Source: Sipunculus nudus
Lineage: Eukaryota; Annelida; Sipuncula; Golfingiida; Sipunculidae
NCBI GenBank assembly: GCA_026874595.1
Contig: CM049311.1
Coordinates: 17,261,676-17,325,675 of the forward strand
Direction: 5' to 3'
DNA length: 64,000 bases
Below, piece after piece: positions 10,561-21,028 of this stretch. The position numbers and the translations under genes are program-made. A model generated the notes under the pieces. The model was not told the origin of the DNA. It searched no databases and was given only the letters and a program-made list of their open reading frames with translations. The number at the start of each line of letters is the position of its first letter. Within the stretch, counting starts at the first letter, position 1.

Positions 10561-11240
10561 TTTTATGACATAGGTATTTTGCCAAATAAATGAATTAAGA
10601 TGTTAACACTGATTATTTTGGGAGGGATACATTACCATTTTAGGCCATGTAAAGACAACTGCGTCATTACGCACGGCACCCGCGGACAAATATAGCTATG
10701 ATTAGGGGGTTGGGGTATGTAAATGCTTAAATCTTGCTTAACGTTTGATATATTCACATCAAATCAATTGTATTGTATTTGTAAATAGTAGGGAAAGTCA
10801 CTGACAAGAATAATCACATAAATGCATGATATATTTTTGTTGATTAAGCAAGTACTATACTATAAAATATCCTGAAAGAGTATTGAATTGTACAACACTT
10901 TTTCTTTATCCTATTCCCAAAAGGTATTTTTTTCGAGATATGTTGACATTTCTGCAGTTTTATACATTAATACATTAGTTCTTGACACGCTATCAAATCT
11001 GATAAAGTTAAGAATATTTGACCATATACACATGCAATGAATGACCGGCGATTAAGTCTATTTTATGATACCCTTTGTATATGAAATAAATGTGTTGTTC
11101 CATGTTCCTCTCCAGGTGCACTTGGTTTTCACTGTGATGCTTTCCTTGTACGGGAACAGTTATTTTCCTTAACCTGGAGGTGTTTATTGGTTTTAATAAT
11201 CATGAGAGCCATCTCTTGAGCCATTTTTGAACACATAATA
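10561..11240 (+). repeat. Arm of a large inverted duplication (partner about 15470-15985)
   Basis: Read on the plus strand, this block matches the reverse complement of about 15470-15985. Shared landmarks in order: TGCGTCATTACGCACGGCA / CGCGTCATTACGCACGGCA, TATTTGACCATATACACATG, TACCCTTTGTATAT, TGTTCCTCTCCAG and GTGTTTATTGG. Divergence and indels are substantial. No gene is seen. Confidence 0.65.
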
Positions 11241-11930
11241 ATTATTAAAAATAATCATATAATCATTTTGTTAAATTTTTATTACAGCCTTACAAAATTA
11301 TTTGGTGTTGATTGACTTTTATGTATTTGATGATTTTTTTTAATTTTATTTTTACAAATATATTATGGCCGAGTCATAAGCTGTCCTGTTCTTTTTATAT
11401 GCCTTGCTTTGTCGCTTTCAGATTTTCTTGCAAGGAGAGAGGTACTTGATATTTTGAATTGCAAACAAATCACACGATATAAATGTATGTTGATGAAATA
11501 GTGTCAGTTTTTAAAATAAAAATTTCTTTTTAATGCGATCGCAAGTATTGGAAGGACATGGTATAGGATTATTAACAGTAGCAAGAAAGCAGAGGAGCGG
11601 AGACGGTTTCACAGTGATATTACCATATGCATGGAGGGGATCATATCTGTATACTACTATTCATCGGGAAAATCTAATATAAAAACATACGTATCATTTC
11701 AACTGTAAAGATTAAGAAAATTGATACAGTAAACAGAGAGATGTATTTAATCTGAAAAAAAATCAGAGGCTATTGGTCCTAAGCAGAAAAGGGAGAAAGC
11801 CTAAGCCTTTATTCTGGACACACTGGGTTACAATCGCGGATACCATTGCATGAGCCTATTACTAATGATACAACCTCTAACATGTGCGTTTAGGTGTATT
11901 ATATTTGTTTGTTTTATATTGTTAGGGCCC
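11241..11930. other. Gene-free AT-rich stretch
   Basis: No coding potential, RNA gene or well-defined repeat is recognised. A short piece near 11360 (ACAAATATATTATGGCCGAG) resembles the inverse of sequence near 14460. Confidence 0.5.
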
Positions 11931-12345
11931 TACTTGGCAAGCGGTGCCCTATAGTGATCACCGTGTCAGTCCGTCCTTCCTTCCTTCCGTCCATCCGTCC
12001 TTCCGTATACTTCCTTCCTTCCGTCAGTGACACTTTCTTTCGCGCGCGATAACTCAACAACAACATACTGCAGCTTTCACAAATTCACAGGGATGATTGG
12101 TATCTATAAGGGCCTCAGACCTTTCGAATAACAGATATGTCGGAATTCCAATATGGCCACCACAGCCGAATCGCTGATTTTCTTTCGCGCGCGATAACTC
12201 AACAACAACATACTGCAGCTTTCCCAAATTCACAGAGATTGATGGTACCTATAAGGGCTCAAGACCTATTGAATAACAGACCTGTCGGAGTTCCAATATG
12301 GCCGCCACAGCCAAATCCATGATTTTCTTTCGCGCGCGATGTCCG
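11931..12345 (+). repeat. 145 bp tandem repeat preceded by CCTT/CCGT-rich tract
   Basis: The unit contains CTTTCGCGCGCGATAACTC, then CAACAACATACTGCAGCTTT, then CAATATGGCC and CACAGCC. The CGCGCGCGAT landmark recurs at 12041, 12186 and 12331, exactly 145 apart. A related, more diverged array lies inverted at about 47290-47770, with the same GTGATCACC and CCGT-rich edge. The frame at 12137-12322 is a translation of the repeat. Confidence 0.75.
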
Positions 12346-13184
12346 ACCACATCTAGTTTATTTTCTTTTATGTCTTTTATTTAATATCGGCACATACATC
12401 TCTGAAATATAACTCAGCCATAAATGATTTCGTTATTTATGATGAGGCTTCCTGCAAGTCCAGTGCTTACTTCTGAAATTATAAAACGGAAGACCATGGG
12501 TATTATATTGCCCAAGAGATGGCAAGAAAAGTCAGTCATTCACATTTATACACAAGACATACCATAAGGCCTTAAACAGCAGAAATATTCAACATGAATG
12601 GCGGAGTTGATATTGGAATCATGTAGGGAATTTAAAATGTCTGCTAAAGAGTTGGTAAAATATCCTTATTCTGAAAAATACAAATAAGCGTGAGCATAAC
12701 ACAAATTGATAACCCGCAGTTAATCATATACACCCACCTTCCTAAGCCAGTTCTCAAAACACGTGTTTTTTTAAATCAATTAGGTTTCAGTGCATACCTC
12801 TACAATTATAGAATCAGCGACTATGCATTGTATCGTCAAGTTAATGAAAAATTGACACACTATTTCTCCAGAAGAGGTCAATGTAATAGAAATTCAAAAT
12901 TTAAATTCAATGCCCAGTGATTCAAGGCCTATCATAGAAGTATTCCATTCGAATGGCAGGAGTCATTGTTTAGAATCCGCTTCTTATTTTACTCTAGACT
13001 ATTTGAATATTATGTAAAAGATGTTTCCATATAGTCCCTACTTAAATATCCGCCAATATTTACACTGGCTCCTTGTGGGTACTCAGTCTTATCGCTTAAG
13101 ATCATCTCCTAAGTATCAATTAGAAAATTACAATTTTTTATTCAAAATATTATTCAATGCTAATAAAATTACTCAAATCAAATA
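12346..13184. other. Gene-free stretch
   Basis: No gene, RNA or clear repeat is recognised. Frames of 60-90 codons here have no family resemblance and AT-driven composition. Confidence 0.5.
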
Positions 13185-13348
13185 CAGTGAAACCTGTGTA
13201 ATAAGACCACCCTTGGTACTGGTCTTAGTAAGGGGTCCTAATAAGCAGGTACCTTATAACCAATGTGAATGCTTTCTGTTCACCCAAGGGTGTTCTTAAT
13301 ACACAGGCAGTCTTATTAGGCAGGTGTTCTCTCACACAGGTTGCACTG
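13185..13348. mobile_element. TA-flanked MITE, 164 bp
   Basis: Inverted termini are CAGTGAAACCTGTGT at the left and ACACAGGTTGCACTG at the right, flanked by TA on both sides (13183-13184 and 13349-13350). Inside are further inverted pieces around AATAAGACCACC and GTCTTATTAGG. A TA duplication and CAGT...ACTG ends are typical of Tc1/mariner-pogo superfamily non-autonomous elements. Relatives are at 27241-27418 and about 34506-34608. Confidence 0.8.
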
Positions 13349-15239
13349 TAATACATTAATCTGCCGGGTTATAATACATCTTTCGCTAACCAATAATCTG
13401 TTACCAACAGGTCAGGACATTCTTCTTCAATGCAAACACGTTTAGACATTTAGTTATGTTTATTTTTTTCAATGGGAATTAAACTTTTGCTAGATATAAA
13501 GATAGGGTTTCTATGTTGTAATAATGGCAGCTCTAATGTTGCATTTGGTCTCAGCTCGATCTATGTACCAAATTTGTGGTGTCAAAGATGTCCATGTCTG
13601 ACCCACACTTTCTTCCATGGTAATAAAAGTATTTCTTATAAGAGAGTCACCATATTTTACATGATTGACGTATGGTCTCAAGTGGTTATTCACCCCCTCT
13701 CCATGACATACCTAGTATATGTCTTTATGTTACGTCCGCAAGAAATAATATATTGTGGCCGCCGTTTGGAACTATCAATTTAATATGAGAGGTTAATGGG
13801 ATTAATAAGAAATGATTATGTTTGAAGGACTGTTCTTTATTAAAAGATAAAACAATACTGTTTTGTCTCAGGATTGGGAGAGACCGTCGTCATTTACTAG
13901 TACTAAAAGAAAAGTGCATATTTCCAAACATGGAGAAAGTTTATCCCGCTCGCATGCACAGTTGTGACTTATTTTAGCCGCTTGTGTTCTGGCAGTCTGA
14001 GGTCACCTGTGATGCAAGTATCAAGTTGGTGAAACGTGAACCATTACTCTCAGCTTGAATTAATATAGTTCCTGGGTTTACGGACCACACACCGAATTTT
14101 GATCAGGATCCCAGTACAAAATCCATCACTGGTGATCATGGTTATTAGCAGAGGTGTGCGTTCTGTTATTTATATACACTTTAAACCAATTGATACTTTA
14201 AATTGGTAACGAGAAGCCAAGATATTTGTGCAGAGTATAGAACTTTTACATTAGTACTCCACCGAAAAATAAAACCTAAGACCCCAAGAGATGGTCACAA
14301 TAAAACATTCAGGTCACCAAAGTTTATGCATTACAGAAAAAAAGCAAATTTACTCCCATCAAATAATGTAACAAACAGATATATTTACTTATTCTTATAA
14401 ATTAAAATAAATGTTTCCTTCCGCGAACACGACTGGGAATATGTTTCGGGATTATGTTGCTCGGTCATAATATATTTGTAATAACAACAACATAAAAAAT
14501 ATCTACAAAAACGAAAAACAGGACATCAGCCAAAATCAAATAAAATAATTAAGCAGTAGAAGCCATAATTATTATGCATGATAACTGAACCTTGCAACCT
14601 TGCCAGAAAAACGTGATGTAACACAATTCCTTATTTCTTACTTGACTGCCCTGATGCACTGAGCCTAGACATTTCAGGTATCCCAAAGTAATTTAATTAT
14701 CTGGTTATTAGGTCCACCTTCTTGAAGACGAAAACGTCATAACATTTCCGAAAGGTTAATATACAACGAATTAGTGTTTATTCTAGGATAAAATTTAATA
14801 TCATTATATTTATACATTGAAAATAACCCGAGAGAAAGTGTTTACCAGTGTTTTACACTCAGTTTTCAAATAATCACTAATTATGGTATAAAGGAATCGT
14901 CACGTTGAGGTACAGCGAGAGAGGAACACCAAACACCTCACACACGTTATAGAACGGGTTTTATAAAACAGAATTATCATATTGTCATTCACTAATGTGT
15001 AATGATCAAATGTTGATACTTTTATTTAAAAAAGTATTTCCAGGATTGACAAGAAATAATTCATTTATAAATAAGTAATGTCAATATTAAATTGTAAAAA
15101 TATCCACCACGAAAATTTTTAAGAAAATCCATGAAATTCAACAATTCTTCAGGATTTTTATAAAATCGAAATTGATTGCTTACTAAATAAAACATATGAT
15201 ACATTTTTATGATTATTTGAACAGTGACTTTAAAATACA
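13349..15239. other. Gene-free AT-rich stretch
   Basis: No convincing gene is seen. The 103-codon frame at 13472-13783 has no recognisable domain, and its opposite strand is also open for 60 codons. I see no RNA gene or sharply bounded transposon. Confidence 0.45.
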
Positions 15240-16100
15240 ATACAGTTTATCTGGAGTGTATATGCCGAAAATTAAGCGAGCTACCTGTCAGCGGGTGCCA
15301 TACGTGATGACGCGGTTGTCTCTCCGTGGCAAGGAATTGTAGTTATTTCTAAAAATAATCAATTTTAACATCTTAATTCATAAAATGGACATACTTGGGT
15401 ATCTATACATGTGATAAGATTCTATAGCGGGTGCACGGTGATCCCGTGATTATTTTTGTATAATAATTATATGTTAAAATGGCTCAAGTGTGGGCTTTCG
15501 TTATTTTTAAGGCCAATAAACACCGTCGGGTACAGACAAATTACTATTTATATTATCAGGGAAGCATCGCAGTGAAAATAAGTAGTATCTGGAGAGGAAC
15601 ATAGGACACCATATTCATCTTATATACAAAGGGTACTATAAAACAGACTTAATAGTGGGTCATTTATTTCATGTGTATATGGTCAAATATTCAGAACTTA
15701 ATCAAAAGCATATGTAACAGTGCCAGTGACTAACGTATTAATGCACGAGTCCTTCAGAAATGTCTTATCATCTAGAAAAAAACTACTGCTGGGAAATGTA
15801 TAAAGAAAAACCTGTTAAATATACAAATACAATACAGTTTATTTGAAGTGAATAAGTCACATATTAAGCGAGCTATAAGCATATACCTACCCCTATACCC
15901 CCTTACCAAGGCTGCCTGTCGGCGGATGCCGTGCGTAATGACGCGGTTGTATTAAAATGGCCTTAAAGGGTAGTGTATCCCAAAATAATCAATTTTACAT
16001 CTTAATTCATGAATTGGACATACTTGGACATACTCTTAAATACCTAGGTCATAACATCCTAAAGGGGGTGCATGGTGACCCTTCCTGGGCTTTTTTACCT
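15240..16100. repeat. Two direct copies of a repeat, also the second arm of the inverted duplication
   Basis: About 15240-15440 and 15830-16060 share, in order: AATACAATACAGTTTAT, AATTAAGCGAGCTA, a TGCC...GATGACGCGGTTGT / TGCC...AATGACGCGGTTGT stretch, AATAATCAATTTTA, CATCTTAATTCAT and GGACATACTTGG. The intervening part (about 15470-15830) matches 10740-11240 inverted. The structure suggests repeated insertion or local duplication of one repeat family next to the hydrolase gene. Confidence 0.6.
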
Positions 16101-16181
16101 TGCGTTTCTAATTATAGTATGATGTTTATAACATGTGCACAGTATAATGGCACCCATATTTGGTCCTTGAACTTTGATTCT

Positions 16182-16865
16182 CTAAGAAAGTTTTTCGTTC
16201 ATGAAGTCTGTCATCCTATTCAAGGCCAGAGCACTTAGCTCAGGATTGTAATTGTCCGCTTCTTGACTGGTGAAGCCATGACCAGCGTCATATGTGTAGA
16301 AGATTAAAGGTACTCCTCCCTGTTCCATCATTTCTCTGGCTGGTTCATAGACAGCAGGAGAGGAGTAATCCACGTATCCATCCTTTTCAGCAAAATGACA
16401 CTGAACTGGTATTTTGATGGTAGAGATATCAACAAAGTCTTTCGGTGGAAGTCCATAAAACGGAGCAGCCGCGCTGATTTCTGGTACCAGCATCGCGGCA
16501 GCAAATGTCAGCCCTCCGCCCATACAGAAACCAGTTACACCCACCTTTAGGCAGCCCAGTCCCTGCAAGTAGCGTACGGCTGCCTGGATGTCTTTGACAG
16601 CACCTGGCCAGTCAAGGTTGTCCATTAAATGTCCCGCTGTTTCGTTATTTGTCGCCAACTTTCCCCTGTACAAATCCGGGACCATAACGACCAAGTTACC
16701 GTGACGTGATAAGGAGACCGCCTTTGTTTGGATCGGTTGGTTCATTCCCCACCATTCATGTATGACGATTAAACCTTTGTTAGACTTCGATGCGTCCCCG
16801 AAAACCACGCCATGACAGTCACCCTGGGCATTTTCAGACTCGAATGTTACCTTTGTTCCGGCCAT
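16182..16865 (-). CDS. CMBL: CMBL-like dienelactone hydrolase family protein, copy 1 (Cys nucleophile)
   Basis: The 227-residue protein is of the alpha/beta-hydrolase dienelactone-hydrolase family, to which animal CMBL (carboxymethylenebutenolidase homologue, a cytosolic esterase-type hydrolase) belongs. I start at MAGTKVTF, not at an ATG 17 codons upstream, because the neighbouring paralogue starts identically and the upstream codons appear to span a splice acceptor. Visible features: IVIHEWWG with Glu37, nucleophile elbow GFCMGGG with Cys114, Asp162 (AEKDG) and His196 (DAGHGF), i.e. a complete Cys-Asp-His triad. The length is normal and there is no signal peptide. The coding region has no intron. 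A non-coding first exon is proposed near 20023. It lies in the same orientation as copy 2, about 7 kb away, with which it shares flanks. The natural substrate in this animal cannot be told. Confidence 0.9.
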   Translation of the reverse strand: MAGTKVTFESENAQGDCHGVVFGDASKSNKGLIVIHEWWGMNQPIQTKAVSLSRHGNLVVMVPDLYRGKLATNNETAGHLMDNLDWPGAVKDIQAAVRYLQGLGCLKVGVTGFCMGGGLTFAAAMLVPEISAAAPFYGLPPKDFVDISTIKIPVQCHFAEKDGYVDYSSPAVYEPAREMMEQGGVPLIFYTYDAGHGFTSQEADNYNPELSALALNRMTDFMNEKLS

Positions 16866-16996
16866 GTTGGTGCTACGGGCTTGCTGTACCACTGTATGCG
16901 TGTATACCTGGAACACTAGCGATGATTGTAAAAACTGTCTACACGGAGACTTACACGTCGGTTATTCAGCTTGCCTCGGTTACATTGGTTCACTAT

Positions 16997-17115
16997 GATA
17001 TTTTTGGGGGTGCAATGGATTTATATCAATTTAGCAGCATATTTTCATCTGTTCCTTGATATTTTTTTGTGCCGGAGAGAGAGAGAGAGAGAAAAAGAGA
17101 GAGAGAGAGAGAGAA
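16997..17115 (+). repeat. Left arm of an inverted pair, ending in (AG)n
   Basis: The arm reads GGGGGTGCAATGGAT, TATATCAATTTAGCAG, TTTCATCTGTTCCTTGATAT, then an AG run at about 17076-17114. The same sequence occurs inverted at about 19690-19836 with a CT run. The two AG/CT tracts face each other. Confidence 0.65.
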
Positions 17116-17393
17116 CTAGATACTATTTTTTAACAAGAAACGAGTAGCTACTGGTGGTCTGCCTGCCCTGCCAGGTTGAGTGGTAAACACCGGAATATCC
17201 ACAGAATTACCTAGAAATCTTATAATAAAAGTTAATCGATTTCCTGCAAATGAAAACCCATTTAGGTGGTTTAAAGACTGTAAAAACTGATCGAAATACT
17301 AATAATGTTTCTGTCTTTTTTCAGCAAAAAAAATCGTCGGTGTGTTAAGGTACTTTTTATATATATATATAAAGGTCAAACTGACCTATACAC

Positions 17394-17395
<2 letters not shown>

Positions 17396-17464
<69 letters not shown>
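17396..17464. repeat. (TA)n microsatellite
   Basis: A run of about 34 TA dinucleotides. The Tyr-Ile-rich frame over it is an artefact. Confidence 0.9.
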
Positions 17465-17468
<4 letters not shown>

Positions 17469-17479
17469 GGCTATAGGGG

Positions 17480-18300
17480 CAATTTCGTTCAAGATCATAG
17501 GCATATATATCATATTTGTATTTGGCACATGGGACCCAAAACTATGAGGTATGCACATAAAGTTTTTTCCACAAAATGAATCGAGGTCCATAGGCCAGTA
17601 AACGCAAATGGCCCATAAAAACCAAAGCCCTCCAAAAGTAAGTCCATTGGGCCATTTTGTTTATTCATTTTACATATATAAGATGTGTTTGGCAAAAAAA
17701 AAACAAGTAGCCCATAAACCTAAATCTCTCCAATAGTAGGACTAAAACAAGGAGTTGTGCACCTCTAGTGATTTCAACGAAAGATTATAGGTTCATAGGT
17801 CAATTAACCCAAGAGGCTAATGAAAAGGAAGCCCTCCAAAGGAAGGTCAAACAGGCCATTTCGTTATTCAAACTACATGTTCATTTATATATATCCCATT
17901 GGCCTAAAAAGGAGGAGGTATACACCTTAATGTCTCCATAGAAAGAAACATGGCCCCTAGGCCAATAAACCCAAGTGGAACATAAAACCAAAAGCCCCAC
18001 TAAAGTATGTCAAATAATCCATTTCGTTATTAAAATTGCATGTATGACATTTATATTTTGCCAATGTGCCCAAAAACGAGGAGGTATAGAGCTCCCTTTT
18101 TTAACAAAGAGAAACCAGGTTCATAGGCCAGTAGACCCGAGTGGCCCATAGAACCCAAAACCCTCCAAAGGAACGTCAAATCGGCCATTTTGTTATTTGA
18201 ATTACATTATAAAATGTGCATTTTGTTCTTGGGCCTTAAAATTAGGAGGTTTGCAACTCCATCTTTTCAACGGAAAGGAACTAGGTGCAGTCAAAGGCGA
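17480..18300 (+). repeat. Diverged ~165 bp tandem repeat, about five units
   Basis: Units share the order: TCATAGGCCAGTA, ACCCAAGTGGCCCATA, CCAAAAGCCCTCCAAAG, GGTCAAA, GGCCATTTCGTTATT, CAAATTACATG, GGAGGTAT. The CCTCCAAAG/CCACTAAAG landmark lies near 17627, 17831, 17994 and 18160. Two intervals are about 163-166 bases, and the first is longer because of an insertion. Each unit differs at many sites. It lies within the proposed 5' UTR intron of hydrolase copy 1. Confidence 0.7.
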
Positions 18301-19133
18301 GCGTATAAGTGGAAACACACTAAACGTATCTTTATCTGTCTTCCTTTCAGTAACCGTGTCTAGACCGCATGAGTGGAAAAACAGTGTTCGGCTATTTAAG
18401 AATTCTGTGCATGGCGTCAGCGGGTATGTCTATAATGTCGGAGAATCCGCGGAGAGCCGGAGAATCTACGGCGAAGTTTATGTGCCCTGATAATTTAAAT
18501 AAACAGTAAAATCTGCAATTATTTCACTCTTACCATGTTTCCGAGTGTTAAATGGCCGATTTAATTTAACAAACTTTACATAATGAAGTAATTAGTTGGC
18601 AAAATATGTGAATGAGTGAATGTATCATTAAAAGAGTTAATGTTTCCCAAAATAAAACACCCGTCGATCTTACTCACCAGCTGACATTGACAGATCATGA
18701 GGAAAAATGGGATTAAATTAAATATGTTTCAACAGTTTATTGTGAAAATCATAACAAAACCATGCAGGTTTATAGAATTTACAGTGCTGAACTAAATATA
18801 TTATATCATAAAAAAGAATACTGTTACATCAACTTATTGATTGATGAAAATAAACACTTTATCACAGCAGAAAGTATATTGGCATGCACAAATAAAAATG
18901 GAAATGCAAACATTCGACTTAATACACACACAGTGTGCGTCTTAATGCTAATGAATTAACTTGTTAACAGGATTAAAAAGAAAAAAAGAAAAATTTGAAA
19001 ATATTGTGACCACAGTTATGGAGTTATTAACCTTACACAGAAGATATCTTTCCTGAGTATACAACATACACCATACCACTTTCTGACGTACATAACAACA
19101 ATCAGGGCAATACATAAAAAAAACAATACAATG

Positions 19134-19138
<5 letters not shown>
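18301..19138. other. Gene-free intronic stretch
   Basis: No exon is recognised. Around 18440-18475 is a short GC-richer piece, GGAGAATCCGCGGAGAGCCG, loosely resembling the inverse of sequence near 19550-19585. Confidence 0.45.

Positions 19139-19181
<43 letters not shown>
19139..19181. repeat. (TA)n microsatellite
   Basis: About 20 TA dinucleotides. The minus-strand frame through it is an artefact. Confidence 0.9.
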
Positions 19182-19182
<1 letters not shown>

Positions 19183-19689
19183 GCATAATTTATACATACA
19201 TATATATACAGCAACTGTACAAGAACTTATTTACAGTCTTCACAAAACCATCCAGAATATTGTTCTTGCTATTTTAAACGCATAAATGAGACCACTTAAT
19301 AATTTAAAATAGTTGTTTTCTTATCACAAGCAATCATTATTTAAAAAAACCATTTAATCATAATTAGGTTTTGGTATTCTCCGTAACAAGAAGCTATTAT
19401 AACCTGTTTAGCATTAATCCCAGCTCGGTTAAAATGTACAATTTGTTAAGTTTCTAAATTTGAACAAAATTTATTTCACTGTGGAAAAATATGTTAAGAG
19501 TGATATAATTACAGATTTCGAATGATCAGTGCATATAAAAAATCGTCCAAAATTCTCCGTGAATTCTACGCGGATTCTGCGGCTCATGGCGGATCGACAG
19601 ATTTTAAGACAGACCCATCAATCCCACGTGCTAATCCGTTCAACCAACCTGACAATAGACACTCCTTTTTTGTTAAAAATATTATTAAG

Positions 19690-19707
19690 TGCTCTCTCAC
19701 TCTCTCT

Positions 19708-19769
<62 letters not shown>

Positions 19770-19836
19770 ACATATCGAGAACAGATGGAAATACTCTGCC
19801 GAATTGATATATATCCATTACACCCCCTAAAATATG
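19690..19836 (-). repeat. Right arm of the inverted pair with (CT)n
   Basis: This is the reverse complement of the 16997-17115 arm. The CT run is at about 19706-19763. Long Arg-Glu or Leu-Ser frames in three phases on both strands come from this dinucleotide run. Confidence 0.65.
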
Positions 19837-19907
19837 AGAACAGACGGATATGATTACTGAACCGGGAATGGTGCACCGGTTTGGCTGCAGCCAGGTTGAT
19901 TCATTCG

Positions 19908-19969
19908 GAACATCTCGGGAGAATCCGTTGGCTTCCAGATGGAAGCCAACGGATTCTCCCGAGGTGTTC
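19908..19969. repeat. Near-perfect palindrome, 30 bp arms
   Basis: Left arm 19908-19937 (starts GAACATCTCGGGAG) and right arm 19940-19969 (ends CTCCCGAGGTGTTC) are complementary at 29 of 30 positions, with only GA between them. The symmetry is far higher than anything nearby and would form a strong hairpin. Confidence 0.9.
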
Positions 19970-20022
19970 AGAATGCGGCTAAATAACGAAATACGAGGTA
20001 ACTTGCCCGACATGAGACTCAC

Positions 20023-20100
20023 CAAAAAATAGGACGCATGTACGTGTTGCAGCATAAACCTGATACCTCTGATCCGTTCGCTCGGTTCAGACCTGCATCC
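20023..20100 (-). other. Proposed non-coding first exon region of hydrolase copy 1
   Basis: About 20023-20095 matches 24326-24395 upstream of copy 2: TGTTGCAGCATAAACC versus TGTTGCAGCATCAACC, then TGATACCTCTGATCCGTTCGC versus TTATACCTTTGACCCGCTCGC. Both end at a GTGAGTCT donor-like site on the minus strand. The upstream end and transcription start are not determined. Confidence 0.45.
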
Positions 20101-21028
20101 ACATAAAATAGCTGATTGTAAGTCATTTGAGTCATTGTAGCCATGGCCCATGGCCCTTTCTTAATAATCTGTCTGGTTGGCTTGATTTCTGTTAACACGG
20201 ATTAGTTAAAACTTGAAATGTTGCATACAATAAGAGAGGGCCAAATACGTAATATAGATACAGACACTTCTTGTATATAATACATTATAATCTATATAAT
20301 ACATAATACAAAAAAAAAAGCTCTCTCAGATTAAAATAGATAATGATATTCATAATCTCCTATGTCCAGGTTAACAATTATCTAGTTCTGGAAGGAGTTA
20401 TCGGAAAATGTTGAAAACTAATGTATATGTAGTGTGATATAGCTTAGTTTCCTCCACTTATCAGATGCTTCCTAATTTAGCAGATAATAAAACTGAAATT
20501 TAGTGGAATGTTTTCCATATAACCCATTGCTTTAGTGACCAATTCACTTTTGAGTTCGTGGCCGAAAGCTTACTGCATTTAACTCCTGTGTACCACATCT
20601 CCTGTTTTCTAAGGTATATTTCACCCATAAATCTCGTAGAGTGTTCCTTTTGCACAGCTGCATGCAGATATGATATTTATCCGGCATGTGTAACCATGTA
20701 CGCATTGTTCAAAGTGTGTACCACGCAACAGTTGGACTTCAACATGAAGCTTTTTTAGTAACGTTCAACAAAGGGGCCCAATCACCTATCTGACCTTTTA
20801 TAAACTAACGGTAATCCTTTGGAGCTTTTACATAGGCCAAAAAATGCGGATATCACCACACACAGGCTGCTTGTTTTATTTTTGTTTAATTTTGTCAGTG
20901 TGTTTTATAATATGTGGGAGCTTGCCAAAATAATCAAAACGAATTCAACAAGGTCTTCGTTTGTCTACATCATGTTTACTATCATGTTGTTGAAAAACAA
21001 GTTCATAAATCCTTCACTAAGTCTTTAT
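20101..21028. other. Gene-free stretch
   Basis: No coding region, RNA gene or sharply bounded repeat is recognised. Confidence 0.45.

Larger units (their letters stand above)
16892..20022 (-). other. Proposed 3.1 kb intron in the 5' UTR of hydrolase copy 1
   Basis: On the minus strand, sequence just upstream of the CDS (GTATACACGCATACAG then TGGTACAGCAAGCCCG) matches that upstream of copy 2. The match then jumps to about 20023-20100, where GTTTATGCTGCAACACGT precedes a donor-like G|GTGAGTCT at 20022. In copy 2 the equivalent parts lie only about 60 bases apart. The simplest reading is a conserved donor and acceptor with a greatly expanded intron in copy 1. The intron holds the microsatellites, 165 bp repeats and palindrome listed below. 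This is inference from two aligned flanks; there is no transcript. Confidence 0.5.

Noticed and set aside
13472-13783. 103-codon plus-strand frame as a gene
   Set aside because: No recognisable family, the opposite strand is open too, and no splice or promoter context supports it.
16866-16916. Upstream ATG extending hydrolase copy 1 by 17 residues
   Set aside because: The paralogue starts at the downstream MAG, and the extra codons run across the likely 5' UTR splice acceptor.
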